This document shows, piece by piece, positions 22,391-36,069 of a stretch of DNA of 64,000 nucleotides. The translations under genes and the position numbers were made by a program. Position 1 is the stretch's first letter. Every line of letters starts with the position of its first letter. Origin of the DNA: Ophthalmolycus amberensis (taxonomy: Eukaryota; Chordata; Actinopteri; Perciformes; Zoarcidae); contig JAFEUB010001791.1 of assembly GCA_024529925.1 (NCBI GenBank), forward strand, positions 806,001 through 870,000. Direction: 5' to 3'. The notes below the pieces were generated by a model that did not search any database, had not been told where the DNA came from, and was given only the letters and a program-made list of their open reading frames with translations.

Positions 22391-24092
22391 TGTAAAGCTC
22401 TGTTTTATGTGACTTTTAATTTGCAAAATGACACAGCCGGTTTATTTTGAAGGCCTGTACAGCTACCGTACATTCATAAAATAATTGATACTTGAAGCTT
22501 AGTAAATGTGTTGATTTCCGGTATCACCGGATGATTTGTTTGTACAAAGTATTCAAAATCAATTTGATCAAAAAATGGAAAACTAAAAATATGTGGCTTC
22601 TCAGCTTGTAACATGTTAAATATTTTGTCCCTGAACTATTTGAAAAACGCTGTTACGGTTCCGTATTTAATGGTTAATATCTCATTCTGACCAGTTTCTG
22701 CTCTGTCATTGTTCTTTTTTGAAATAATCTCCCAGAAAAGTGACAGTCCTGGTCTAATCCTTTCACGCTGCTGCTCCAAACCAGAGTGACTCGGCTTTTA
22801 GAGATAACAAGGTTTCCTTTCTTCTCTCCTTCATCATCAGAGGTGTAATTAGACAGGTAATGGAGAGGAGAGCAGCTCCGGGCCCATCATTCTTAATCAA
22901 CGGAGTCATAACAATGCAAATACTGACCCTTTGTTGACTCAGAAGCCTCAAAGACTGATATCATTTCAACTAGTTCAGAGCAGGAGAGGGACACCAGAGC
23001 CAAATGATGATACACACTTCTGAATTCACAGGAGGAGGAGGATCGTTACGAGTCGCCCGAGATGAATAAAACGGGTAATACAATTGGAAATGAGGAGCGA
23101 GGAAGCTTTTCCTCCTCCACCTGCCTCCCACCTCCTTCAAAGCATGTCCACCCACTCCTCTTCCCTCTCACCAAACGGCACCGACTGTCCGCCTTTCTCC
23201 GTCTAGTCCAGCATCTCTCCGTTTTGCTCTTTCATTTTCCTTCACCCCATCTTTCCTACTAACCTCACCTCTTTTTATCTCTCTGCTCCTCCCTCCCCCC
23301 CACCTGTGTCCGTCTCCCTCTTTCTCCCTGTTATCAGTCAGGCAGTGAAGACAACAGCAGGGTAGCACGGGGCCATGAATTGCAAAGAACTAGAGACTTA
23401 GGAGATGACAGAGTGACAGCATTAAGGGCTTTGGACTGCAATAAAAGAGAATATTTACACTAAAGGTCTAGAGATGTGAGCAACAAGATGAGCACGATCC
23501 GAGTGCTGCAGGAGAAACAGTGAAGCTCTGTTTCCATATTGAGGGGAGTACTCCTGTTCAAAGCTGAAACAAGCCAGTGTGATGAATTAATAAAATCATG
23601 CTCAATCGGAAGAAATCATGTCATCCTAATAGTGATGTACAATACTGTATAAAAACTGGACCTAATTTGCCCAATAAAGGAATTTGATGGACCAGACTCG
23701 GAGCACTTTGCATAATTAAACAACTGTGTCCATGAGCAGGAAGGCATTTAAAAGGCATTAATTAAACCTTTACAAACAGAGCAAATGAACAATCAACACA
23801 ACTCATTGAGTGGGGCAATTTGGAGGACACACTAAACACACACACACAGCCAAGAGACGCGACTACACCGTAAAAAAATTAATCTAATAAAAAGGTTCAA
23901 CAAGGAACCGCAGCGCTCTTAAGGAAACGCAGAAGTTGTTTTTATATTTTAATTCATCAGCGCTTTGTGGTCATGGCAAAGTGCTTTTGTTGCTTCCTAT
24001 TGATGTTAGGTACTGTGTGTATTTACATTTTCTCTTTCCATTTCCAAGCTGTGGTTCAATTTTACAAAACTTTCCCACAGCTCATGCATGTT

Positions 24093-24164
24093 TTCTTCTG
24101 ATCTATAGCAAGAATATAGAAGTATTTATTCTTCTGATCTATAGCAAGAATATAGAAGTATTTA
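24093..24164. repeat. 36-bp perfect tandem duplication
   Basis: Two identical copies of a 36-bp unit that begins ttcttctgatctatagcaag. Identity of the copies implies a recent duplication. Confidence 0.92.
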
Positions 24165-24463
24165 TTCTAGGGATGATCTATGTTTTCAGCTGATACGATA
24201 AGCGATGAGCTGCCTCTCGTGGCGAATACAGATACGAAATCTGATAATTCCACATTATTGAATATTATGCACACCTGAGACAGATTATTGAATATTCCAT
24301 CACATCTCTATTGTTAACACAACAAAAGCAAAGAACAGTTTTGACTCTTCAAATGCTCGTTTATTTATTAGCACAGTATACCAAGTAACTTAACTAATTC
24401 TATTATAAAAAATAATAATATAATAATATAAATGTCCCAATATTGGCAGATAATTTAATGAAC

Positions 24464-24467
24464 GATA

Positions 24468-24521
<54 letters not shown>
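24464..24521. repeat. (TA)n(CA)n compound microsatellite
   Basis: An AT/TA tract passes into ACAC repeats. It yields a spurious YIYIYI reading frame. Confidence 0.85.
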
Positions 24522-25050
24522 AGAGTTTTGTCTTTCCTGGTGTCCAACAGGAAATGCATTTCTCTATTAAAATGCAGAGGAATATTGTGAGAGACGCTGA
24601 AGGAGAGGTTGCACTGAGCTACAGAAGCCGGTGACGCGGGACGCAGGCTCTCTCAGGCGATCCCTTCTCATTTTCAAATGCACCTGTGCTTGTGGAGGGA
24701 GTTATTTCGGGTGTCTAAGGACATGGTTTGTTTTCTGCAGAGTTAATGTTGAGACAACTGTTCGTTGGAGGACTTCTCACACGTTTGAATCATGAACACA
24801 AAAGATGTGTAACTCCATTCGAAAATATCTGATGCAAAAAGGTACGAGACTGTGTCGACAAAAACAATAATAAACATCAAACCACAGAGCTTAGAATTCT
24901 CTTCATGTGTCGCTAAAGCTTTGTAGAAACCCGAAATATATTCAGCAGCTTAAAACCGGTTCACTTCAATACTCTGGGTTTTTTAGGATTCATTCAGCAG
25001 CTATGGTGCAATATTTTGTTCCCAGTTGCAACAACGGGGTTCTCTGAATT

Positions 25051-25086
25051 TGCTCCAGCTGTGGTTTATTTTCCACAGCTGGAGCA
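25051..25086. repeat. 14-bp perfect inverted repeat, 8-base loop
   Basis: Arm tgctccagctgtgg (25051-25064), loop tttatttt, complementary arm at 25073-25086. The arms contain CAGCTG E-box cores. The surroundings are not an obvious transposon. Confidence 0.92.
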
Positions 25087-26010
25087 GCTGATGAGATTTG
25101 AGATCTTTGGCCATTGTTAACTAAAGGAAAAACTAATTTGTCATCAAACAGCATTTAAATCACTGCATACATATAGAACTAAAGAGCCCTGTGCTTGTGA
25201 CTCATGAACATTCATGATTAACTCGTTTCAAGTACTCTGCACCTTTTCAAAGGAATGTACGGAAAACTGCCCTCAAACTAGAGTCTTATTTTAAAGCTTC
25301 ATTAATTCATAGTTTTTCATGATTCCTGTTTATTGTGTATTTGTGCTTCTTCTATTTTGCTGATTGCATTTCTTGTTCTCAGGTCTCTCTTGATAAACAG
25401 CTCTTAATCTCAATTCTCAATGAGACCTGACTAAATAAAGATTTATTCATTTTTAAAGAATACTTTCAACTGGGAAATTTAACAAATTCTTCTTTTTTGC
25501 ACCACTATTACCTAAACATTCCTGAAGCAGACAAAGGATGGTCTATGTCTTTTGATAACAATGAGAATAATTATAAAACTCATCATTAGTGCAGCCACTT
25601 ACAATGAGAGAGAAGTAGCTTCAGCATGAGCAGCAGGTAGCAGCACACACAGTTATGTCCACCTGTGGTTTCTTTATTTCCATCAACTAATTATTTTTAG
25701 GTTTGATCCTCGTATTTTATTTAAAAAGTTTGTCTCTGGTAACTTTTTCTGTCATTATGGTAAACTATCATCTTAACACGGTGTAGCTGTGGCAACAGTC
25801 AACAGTGAGCACATGAGAGTATAATGTAATTTACAGATAGAGAGCCATGACGCAGTTAGGAGTCGGGTTGTGTGTGTGTGTGTGTCAGCAGACGAGGGGT
25901 GAAATTAAAGGGGATTGGGAGAAGAGACGGTGCAAAGAAGGGAGGATGAGGTTGAGAGCACAGAGAGATAATGCTCCCTGTGGGGTAGAGAGGAGGGGTG
26001 AGGAGGGCCG

Positions 26011-26042
<32 letters not shown>

Positions 26043-29000
26043 CGAGTATTGGATTCTAATGAAAAATCTGCCTGCAGGTATTCATCATATCTGCAGGCGG
26101 ATTACTTCACACGCGACAGAGGAACACCGAGGTACTCACGCCGTTTGTTTTTCACACAAAAAGCTAGCTGTTGCTTTTTTTAAAGCACTTTAAAAGCACA
26201 TTTAGGCAGATGACAAACTTCAATCTAAATCAACTTCTGTTACATCTCTTCTTTTGAAGTATATTGGTTGTGTAGCCGAATGTGTGAGTTTGTGCTGTGT
26301 GAAAGAAAAACAAAATTATTTTTGCTAATTGAACAAAAGTACGTTTCTCTCATTCTCATCTAAGTTTGGGTCTGAGGGTTGAATACCTCCTGACTTTAGA
26401 GTTGGGTGCTATTGTTGAAGGGAGCGGCTGCACCGATTCCCAGAAGATCCTCGCTTAATGTCTGCATGGACCGTCATCAAAGCCACCGACAAGAAAGCAC
26501 AGGCTGGATTTCACCCTGTGGTCACGTTGGATAACACAACTGATTGAAACCACAAAAGCTAAGACACCCTGACATCAAGAACCAAACCAGAGAACATGTT
26601 CTTCTTCCCCCTCCCCCGACACTGGAGAAGAGGCCAAAAGGTCAAATTTGATAACCATCCAAGCTAACTGTTCAGAACGTTTGTCACGACTTTGTGAAAA
26701 GTTGACAAAAGCATTCACTACGAGTTCAGGTATTTTTAATCACAACAATTCATCATTTGAGTGAAAAAGCTTGTATTGTAACTGTTTCTTCACCACCTTT
26801 CTTCTCCCGTTGAAAGTATGTCCGCACAGTTATGTTCGAGATAATTAGTGGAGGTAAAACATTGGGGAGAAAAAGCCATGAAATTGTGTCTTAAACTGAG
26901 TGTTTGTTAAAATTACAAACACTGTAGAACCAGATGTGAAGCGCCGACTTAAAAGACACAACAAAAACAAGTGAAAGAGATTGATCTGAAGAGGATTGAG
27001 GTTGATACATCTGTGACTTTGAGGTAAAAGCAATTAAAACTCCTTCCGTTTCCTATCTGTCTGGTATTTTATGTTCTGCATGTAACTCGCACATGTCTTC
27101 TATTTTGTCCTCTGTCCTGAGAGTTTCTTGTTTTGCCACTCGAGCTGCAGTTATTACGTCAAACATGACACGGAGGTCACAAATATATTGAGCAAGACCT
27201 TTGCCACAGAGAATAAAAAAAAGCCTGAAGTATGTTGTTTGTCCTGTCTTTTACTCTGTGTGTTTATAACTGATGGCAGGACGTTTCTTTTAATGAAAAA
27301 TAACTTGCATCCAGTTCTCTGTTGGCCAGACTGAGCAGAATCAGCAAATAAATCATCGTATTTACCTTTCATACATCTTTACGGGCAACAATCCAGTCCG
27401 TGGCAGTCAGTCAAATATTCATAGCATTCAAAAACGGGTTGAGTAACAGGTAGGCAGTCAGCAATGGCAAACAAGTCCAAAAAGGGTGCGGACAGCAAGC
27501 TGAAACCAAAAACAGGCGGAGATCATTGTTAAAGATCATTAGCAGGGCGGCTGAATAAGGCCACTCAGGCTGAGTCGCACAATAGTCACGATATGGCAGA
27601 TATGGACCGTGTGAGTGAACGTGAGACATAAAATATTCATGAAATTGTGCAGAACGGAAGATTGGATTTAAAGGTTGACCGATAATGACGATAGTTTTGG
27701 AGCAGGAAAAATCAGATAAGTCAATTAATCGGCTATTATCTTGTCGCAGGGAAACGCTGAATTTGGTAATGCACTCTTCATCAAAAGTTTAAGATTTCAA
27801 TTGGCTTTGCGAGGGAGCCGCAAAGTGTGACCTTTCAAGAATTGTTATTGCACTCGATGATAACACAGTTGATGAGCTTCTTCCAATACATGATACATGA
27901 TACCACAGTGAAGTGCAGCTCATTATCTGTGCTTCTCAGTGTCGGCTGTCTTGCCTGCTCATCTTTATCAACGCTGCTTGTAATTGTGAAGGCTACAGCG
28001 CATTACATCGCCTTTCAGCAGTGCATTTTAAAAAGCTGCTGCAGTGTAAAGTGAGCCGTAATGTGGGTGCTCAAGCAGAGTAACCCACCCTGCATTACGG
28101 ATTGTCAGTGGACCATCGAGGCATCCAAGAAAAACTTGGTTTCCTTCAAGAATTCAAGGTAACACATGGTGAGTAATTGATACAGAAAAGGTCATTATGT
28201 GGGTGAAGTATACTCCCTTGTCTGTCTGCTCTTTGGGAGCACACGGCCCTCAGCTCTGCAGAGAAAAAGGCAAAAGCAAATCTAAAGCTACCGGTAATCC
28301 CTTTGCTCCCCTAAATCTGCAGCCAGAGACCATGTGACCAGGCGAGTCTGGAGGAGAGAGGACGGAGAAAGGAAGGAAATGGAGGAGGTGATGGAGTAAG
28401 AAGAGGCAGACAAATCAGAGATGCAACAGGTGAAGGTATGATATCAATGGGAGCATTGCCGTTTGTAAAGTTTGAAAATCTATGGGTCTTAAAGGAGCAG
28501 TTTGACATTTTAGGAAGAAGCTTATTTGCTTTTGGGGGAGAGTTGGATAGCTACAGCCAGCTCACCTCGCCACAATGACTGGAAACCAGCTAGCCTGGTG
28601 TCGCTTTAAGTATTTTGGACTAAAAGATATGTTTTGCACATATTAAGCTGAACAATATCCAACATTTCAGAGTCAAATATGATCAAAACCTATTGTTGCA
28701 TTATTTAGGTTAATGCAAAGACATAATGTTGTCTCATCCAGCAGGTTCTGAGAAAAACAAATGAGCCCCTAATGTGCTGCCATTTATCTCAGCATGTGTT
28801 AATGATTTTTGTGGACATCAACATGCTGTGCCGGCCTGAAGTAGTAGAACAACACGGCATGTCCTTTACATGGACTTCAGGGAGCAATTAGGTCTCAAAA
28901 CAACTCGTCGTCTCTCCCTGCTCCCATTCGGCTTCAGGTTCATTTAATGCTGCCTGGTGAGATGAGGGATCACGACAGGCTATCTGTAATAGTACAAATT

Positions 29001-32000
29001 AGACCATCTCAAAAGAACGCTGAAGCCTGCAACAAACATGCAAACCCGAAATAAAAGCATTGAATAATTCATGCATCAATTTGCCGGGCAGAAAGCGCGG
29101 GGGAGGGGGGACACCTTGGACACATCAGCAGTCCATTACAGAAACAAACGCAGTGCATCATCACACATGGACCGTAGTGGCGGGCTATTGTAAACAAAAA
29201 AGAGAAATTAGACACAGCGAGCTGAGGCCGTCTCTATCACCGCCATCACACTCAATCCTCGAATGCATCTGGAGGTTTGATTCCTGTCTGTGCCTCTCGC
29301 GGCTCTGTGACCAATCAATACACTTAAGCTCCTCTGCCCTCGGCCCGGTGCGAGCGAACCAACGAATGTACTCAGAAGCAAGGAGGCTGCTCGCTTTCCT
29401 CCTGAAAGTCATAGAATTGCCTCAACTGCAAGCAGACAGGGTGGAGTCGTCTGTCCGAGTGTCGGGACTCGGCACATTTTCTCATCAATAACCGTAAGAC
29501 GCTAAATGACACAGGTCGAAATTGAATGTAAAATAAAAGATGAATATAAAGTTGGTGGGAAATAGAAGCAACACAGAGTCACGGAGAGCGAGTGTCCTCT
29601 GCTCTGATGTTTCAATAAAGCCGAGTCCAACCCGAACCACTGTTCCCTCGCTGTTCATAATGAGCCATAATTGGCTCTACCTGTGACGCATTCAAGGGAA
29701 AAACATCCCTTCCTGTGAAGTTACCATGACATGAACACTTGAGGAACACCCACACAGAAGCAGTGATGGTAATTGAATCCCACTGACTGAATGAATAAGC
29801 AGGAGTTCTTTTTTTCCCCCCGTCTCCTTGACAGGTACCCATTGTGCAACTTGAGCTGAGAGCAGCTCATGCTTGGAAGTGTTTCTTCAGAAACCTACAG
29901 GTGACGTCACAGGCAGTACATGTACTTTTTCCGAAGAGGGGAGTGCAAGAACGCCACTCTTTTTTAGTGCCTATTGTGTCACTTTGTGACTTCAGTTATA
30001 GGTTGTACTCTTGTCATGTATGTGGCTGATCCAATTACTGTAACCAAAAACATCTGAGCCCACAGCTGCTATGTGTTAAATGTAGATGCTAACAGCTAGC
30101 ATTACTCACCAAAAGCCCACTGACTGAGTGACGAACGAAAGATAAGGGTCTCGCCTCTGCAGGGGTTACATCTCCAGCCATTGATACAATACAGTTAGTG
30201 ACTTACTAACGTCACGATCAAACTGATCTCCACACGTTTATTTATTGAAATTAGTCTGGTGGCTGCTAGTGTGTGACCTAGTTTATGGGCGCTCGCAATC
30301 CACCGAAGGGCTGACAAATTAATAAAAGCAATTTGGAAACGTCTTTCAATTTGTGTGGTTCCTGTAAGTGGTGACTCAGCGTTTAATTTAAGTTGTAATC
30401 TAGTCTTACTGTGGTTCCGCGAAAGAAAACAAACTTTAACTTAGGCAGCAGTCGTCCACTGAAAGTTAGATGTTGTATTGTATGCTCCTGCTACGAATAA
30501 TTTAATAACTTAATATGGAAGGACCTCCAAACTGTCAGGAGACCTGTGAGTGTCTGCTCACCTTGACGTACGCTTCTTCTAACAACTCAGAGCAGGAAGC
30601 TGGAGACACGTAACGGGCAATGACGGCCGACTGTCTCGACTGGTTTGTCATGTTCGCTCTTCATCCTTCTGCTCTACGTCACACTGGGTGAGACAAACAA
30701 ATGCAACAAATTATCATCACCAAAGCCTGGATTATATTTAGAGGCCAAAACAATGATTTCTTGGTATTGATGTGTGTTTATGCGAGTCTGTTCGCGTGAA
30801 TATGGGCTACGTCATGCATGTCAATTGCAGATGACGGAGGTACAGCTGATTTTCTCGAGCATCTATTCACTATTGCTCTCTCAATTAGAGTCTTTGTTGT
30901 GGTAATCACAGTGCCAGCGTCTGGACCTCGTATTATCATCACCGGCCCTCATTTAGCTACGACACCTCATCATCTGTTCTTGGCTCTCTTCAGCCCGACG
31001 GCACAAGCCCACATCACGGAAGTGTCACTGACAAATGTTATAAATTGTTATAAATCAGGCAATTATTGTTCACCGCAGTTTCTTTCTCCGATTTGTTTTG
31101 TTTTAGTCAATTGATATGACATTCTTATTTGATGATAAAAACAAATCCTCTGCCCTTCAGTTGTTCATGTTAGATAGCTACGTGTAGCTAGTTTTGTGCT
31201 GGAAAATAGCAAACATTTCTTTGCTTTGAGTCATGTGGATGAGCCGAAATGAGCCCGAGACAGCAGCCGTGCATTTGCTCTATGGGGCCATGGATGTTTC
31301 GGCTTCATGCGCTACTGAGCAACTTTCATAGGAGTGAACGGGTGCCCAACGCTGTGTCTAGTTCTCCTGCCACCTGCTGATTAAAGTGAAGGCCGTTAGC
31401 CCTGAAGTTAGCAACGACTTCAGTTCAGGCTAACCTTTGATGTGGACCAGCTATTCTCCTCAAGCAGCTTCTTCTCTGTTTTGCTCAGCTCGTTTTTTAT
31501 TTTTAACATTTCTTTTCAGCATTAACTGACAGCATTTATCAGTGAAAATGATTATGTTTGAAGGGTTAATTATTAACATCCCTATCGTGCTACATGTAGC
31601 ACCAGTCACAACATGTCTCAGTCTCTATACCCCTCTCTATGTCACAGATGTGTCTTTTATTTTCCTCTGTAGCTGGTTGGTCTTCCCTGTCCCTGTCGCT
31701 GCAATACGTCGACTCTGAAAACATCACCAGCCTGCACTGCTACGCCCAGCCGCACACACCAGGGAAAGCACACATAGCAAGTCAACAGTTAATAACACGT
31801 TGCCCAGAAATGTATGTGGACAGGGCAGGCGACTGAGGAATGGGAAACGGGTTGTGTTGAGCGTCAACCAAAGGATGAATTGCTTTGAACAACTTGTTGA
31901 CAATTTCTTTGGCAGAAAGTGTCGTTTCCTGCACCTGCTCATACAACTCGGATATAAAAACTGACAGTGACTAAAAGCATTGGTGCTTTCTGACAAACTA

Positions 32001-32580
32001 AAGACCTTTACTCACCGTATTCTTTTGTGCGATTGATTCGCACATCAAGATATTTTTTCAAACTATTGTTTTTCTCATGATGTCTTTTTTTGTTGTTGCA
32101 CAGAACACAAATATTACACTGTGAAAAAGATAAAAGATAGAGTCTATTCTAAAAGTCTATTAAAGTTTTTAGGAAGAAAAGCAGCGATTCTCTAAATCTA
32201 TTCAAACCTTTTATTGAAAAAGTGCTGCAACTGTCATAAATTTGCATCGCTGCCAGTATGAACAATGTGGAATTTTAACAGACGAGAATTTCGCATTTTC
32301 GGGTCATATGGTGTGTAAAGGCCTGAAGGCATTAATCTATCAGATAAAGCAGGGTTGTATCATATACAGGTACATCTGATCGATGCACAAATCAGCCCAG
32401 CTCTCCTCCAGTTTAAGATATGACTATATTAAATATGTTTTACACAAAACATTTGCTCGCATCTTCCCCCTGATGCAGCTCCTATAACATCAGAACGCCT
32501 TACAAACCACGCTAAGAAATCTCTCAGTTGTAAGAAACATCAATCTTATATTCTGCACTGTTCAACTCAAAACCACTGTA

Positions 32581-32718
32581 TAAAAAGCACTTCAGCTTTT
32601 AAAAATCCCACATTTACATACATATAAAAAGCACTTAAGCTTTTAAAAATCCCACATTTACATACATATAAAAAGCACTTAAGCTTTTAAAAATCCCACA
32701 TTTACATACATATAAAAA
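32581..32718. repeat. 44-bp tandem repeat, about 3.1 copies
   Basis: The unit begins aaaaagcacttaagctttta and includes cccacatttacatacatat. Copies two and three are almost identical, and the first differs at one site (cttcagc for cttaagc). Confidence 0.92.
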
Positions 32719-33918
32719 GCACATCTGTCCACTTTTTTCAATCAGCTGCTATTACGATCATAAATGAATAATAAAAACCTTCACCATTTTAAGGGGTTTG
32801 AAGACTTTTTAAAAAGAGTCCGTCTGTCGTCACGCTTCATTCAAAAACAACGCTGCTTTCTATTTTCGTGTGAATTTAAAAAAAACCTCCTTTACTTGTT
32901 CATTAAACGAGGTGACACGCAGAATAAGGGGCACCAATGTGACATTTACACACCACAAGTAATTAATAAGGAAATAATATGAGACAATTCATCATTCGCT
33001 TATGTGTAAATCCAACGCTTCACCTCATTCTCTTGTCTCAAACCTCTGGTTTTTCTACAGAAGGTAAAAGTAGTTAAACTCTCTGGGTTTAAGGCCGTAA
33101 CTTAACTTAAATGTGAACAATAATAATGATGAATTATTTATCAGGGGACGATGACACAGCATACATGTTGCTCCTGAATCTCGTTGAATACATTCACTCT
33201 CTATATATATACTTCTAGCTATTCAAAGCTTTTACACTATAAAACCGTTGAGAGATCAGCAGGACTGTGAAGCAAATTCATGAATCTGCAATCCATTGAA
33301 TGACTCATAGGTGAAAATTAGAAAAAGAAACTGAAAGAAATTCCACAAAAAGGCAGGGAATAACTCATCAGCAGAGACGAAGCTGAATGAGTGAGACAGA
33401 TGTAAACGAGACATTCTCAGAGTTTAACAACCTCTCGGCTGCCTTTCTTTAAACAGGCTGGGTTACACAAGTCAGGAAATAAGTCACTGAAGCGTCTGAA
33501 ATCAAATCGTTTTAATCCGAGACGAATCGAGACCAGGTTCAGGTGAGACAAACATCATTTTAATAAGATGATACAGTTTGTCTGCTTTCAAGCACTGTAG
33601 AACTTTGGTCTTTTCTATCTAAATTACAAACATCAGTGTTTGAGGAACAAATCAAAATCCACCTTTAAAGTCGAGATTAAATGAAAATTGTTGTTTTAAC
33701 CCTGTTAGATCATATTGTGCACATATTTAACAATATATGCAAAAAAATATGTATTCGTAAAATCAATTTCTTTAGTATTTTTGTATGCAAATCCCGAAAA
33801 TCCAATCATCTTTTCTTTTTTGAGATTTTACTTTTGAAAAGGATTTTGATTACATTTTTACTGAGCTTAATCTCAAGGCTCATTGCTGGCTCAGCAAACT
33901 AAATCATAATTGTGATGC

Positions 33919-34642
33919 CTAACATCTAGGGTTGGGTATCGTTTGGGTTTTTTCCGATACCGGTGCTAAAACGATACTTTTAAAACGATACCGGTGCCTC
34001 AACGGTGCCTGAACCGATACTTTTTTCTTCAAATTGAACAATATATTAATTGTTTAAAGTATACTATAAATATAAATAAATACAAAACACTTGGCTTCAA
34101 ACTACAGCTTTAAACTTTTTAACTATGAACAATATATTAACCGTTAACAGTTTACAGTATACTTAAATAAATATAAATAAATACAAAACACACACACACT
34201 CTGTACACATACTACAGCTTCAAACTTCAGCAATTATTTTGCAGCAATATGAGCATATTTTCCTTCTCTGGCAAAATACGACACGTCTCATGACTTATTT
34301 TATTTTACCAGTTGGTGGCGGTAATGCGCCAATTCGTCGTTTGCCAACCGCCAGTACACCGCAAAGGAGGAGAAGAAGAAGCTTTCGCGTGCCTGTGTTG
34401 TTGTGCTTATGAGCGACAGCGCGAAGTAGCCCGTTGTAATAATACTATGAGTGAGGAGCGGAGGACCGAGTCCTGCTGCCAGGACGGAGTCATCAGAGTA
34501 GTGTCAAAAAAGTATTTCAATCAGCTCAAGCACCGAAAGGAGGCACCGAAATCTGCGTTACGTTTCGGTCCGGTAGGTACCGGACGTATAGGAACCGGTT
34601 CCATATTGGCACCGAGTTTCGGTACCCAACCCTACTAACATC
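33919..34642. mobile_element. intact-ended non-autonomous hAT element with 8-bp target duplication
   Basis: The element spans 33927-34634 (708 bp). Its ends are TAGGGTTGGGTATCG and, inverted, TAGGGTTGGGTACCG, with one mismatch in 15. Both sides carry the same 8 bp, ctaacatc (33919-33926 and 34635-34642). An 8-bp duplication is the hAT superfamily hallmark. The interior has repeated ACGATACCGGTGC motifs and no transposase domain; an open frame at 34312-34638 is not recognisable. The element must have been moved by a transposase acting in trans. The exact duplication suggests a comparatively recent insertion. Confidence 0.93.
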
Positions 34643-35736
34643 ACACAACAGTAATATTTATATAATAATATATGATGTTTCTCTTCGTCTTACAGGCATC
34701 TCTAAACCCTTGTAAGCTAACTGTGGTAAAGCATTGTACGGCAGCCTTGCTGAATATACGTCCCACCAGCCGTAAGGTGTAGCTCCGAGGGCTTCTCTCA
34801 GCCGTGTATAACGTCTATAGGTCTTCTTTTTAATAACAGGTGGAGAGCCAATAAAGACTAAGATGGATGGAGTGCAGCAGCTGCATCGAGAACAAAAGTG
34901 AGACAAACAAAGACAAATGATAGTAAGGATACAGTAGGGGTTAAAACAAATGGAGAAGAAGAGTACGATCAGTGCTCAGCGGGTCTGTAAATTCAAAACA
35001 ATCCAGGCAAATTACATGAAAATGATACATTACAGTATTAAATACAGTGATTAAAGGGCAGACCACCGTACTCACTTTAATCAGCAGGCTTCCACGCAAG
35101 ACACAGGAACTTAGCCTGGGGCTTGACGAATAAACTGTACACACACTGCACTGATGTGTGTCGTAGTTTGAAAGGCATAGACAGAGAATGTGTGGGTCAG
35201 GACGAGTCAGCTGTAAGAGTTGAATAAATGTTATATTTCCGAATAGTTCCATGTGTCTGTTTGGGCCTGTAAGTGATGACACGCTCTGTGGAAGTCATTG
35301 TGGCACCGGTAGGTCAACAACAACAAATAAAAACACATTTCAGAAGTAGCTGTGACAGCTCAGAGGTGCTAATGTTTCCACCGGCATCATCCAGTTTCAC
35401 CAGAATACATGAATAGAGCAGATGTGGGGAGACATTTAAAAATGAAGATTCAGCCGATCGCTCTTCACCCCTCAGTCCGCATTAAACATGTACCGAGGAC
35501 CGGGGTTACATTCAAACCCACCAGAGTTTGTGTGAATGAACTCATTCTCTTTGTGCCTGCTTCCCTCTGTCTGACACCTGTTCATTTCAGAGCTAATTCT
35601 CTTTGATTTCATGGAGCAGCACGTTGATAAAGGGCCAGGGTATCGCACGGCCGGCCTGCTCTTTCGCTGCGTCTCTAATTAAGATCCCGGTGCTGCAGCG
35701 CTAATGTTAATTCACAGGTGTCTGGTGCCTGCCAGA

Positions 35737-35751
35737 GTCACCATGGCAACC
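35737..35751. promoter_or_regulatory. candidate RFX-type X-box
   Basis: gtcaccatggcaacc is close to the palindromic RFX consensus GTTNCCATGGNAAC. It lies in a GC-richer, non-repetitive patch (35600-35760) that also has a CAGGTG E-box and a TAATTA-like site, a plausible enhancer. Motif match only. Confidence 0.4.
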
Positions 35752-36003
35752 TCAAAGTATGCCGTCAACCCCCCCCCCCCCATCTCTTATCAAGGCTGAT
35801 TAATCTGGACAACAAACAATGCTGGCTGTGGCATGAGGAGCCTGCCGCTGATTTTGGCTGAACAGGAAATTGAGGATGTCTGTTAGGAGTCGGACAAACA
35901 AACCGTAAAAAGGCGTGTTCATGAAAAAGCACTAAAGCCCCTTAGCTGCCTTTAACTTCCCTCCCTGAATGTTTACTCAGGGATCACCATCGTCCCAGTC
36001 TGC

Positions 36004-36069
36004 AGTTTGCATGTACTAGTAACCTTTACTAGTTTGCATGTACTAGTAACCTTTACTAGTACATGCAAA
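36004..36069. repeat. 27-bp tandem duplication ending in a 16-bp perfect hairpin
   Basis: Two exact 27-bp copies (36004-36030, 36031-36057) begin agtttgcatgtactagtaac. The second copy plus the following bases forms a 16-bp perfect stem (36033-36048 with 36054-36069), loop acctt. Each arm carries TTTGCAT, and the right end reads ATGCAAAT, the POU octamer. Confidence 0.93.

Larger units (their letters stand above)
19739..33918. other. gene-poor region
   Basis: No exon with recognisable homology was found on either strand. It holds the elements listed separately, scraps of dispersed repeats (for example near 27670-27740), a GA tract (about 26015-26042) and many AT-rich stretches. Moderately GC-rich patches such as 28890-29480 may be regulatory, but nothing in the sequence alone proves it. 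Confidence 0.5.

Noticed and set aside
29060..29491. 143-residue plus-strand frame
   Set aside because: No homology, no splice context and composition typical of chance reading.
31670..31765. Exon-like stretch after cctctgtag
   Set aside because: There is no GT donor at the expected end and no recognisable protein.
34312..34638. 108-residue plus-strand frame
   Set aside because: It lies wholly within the hAT MITE, extends into its terminal repeat and shows no domain.
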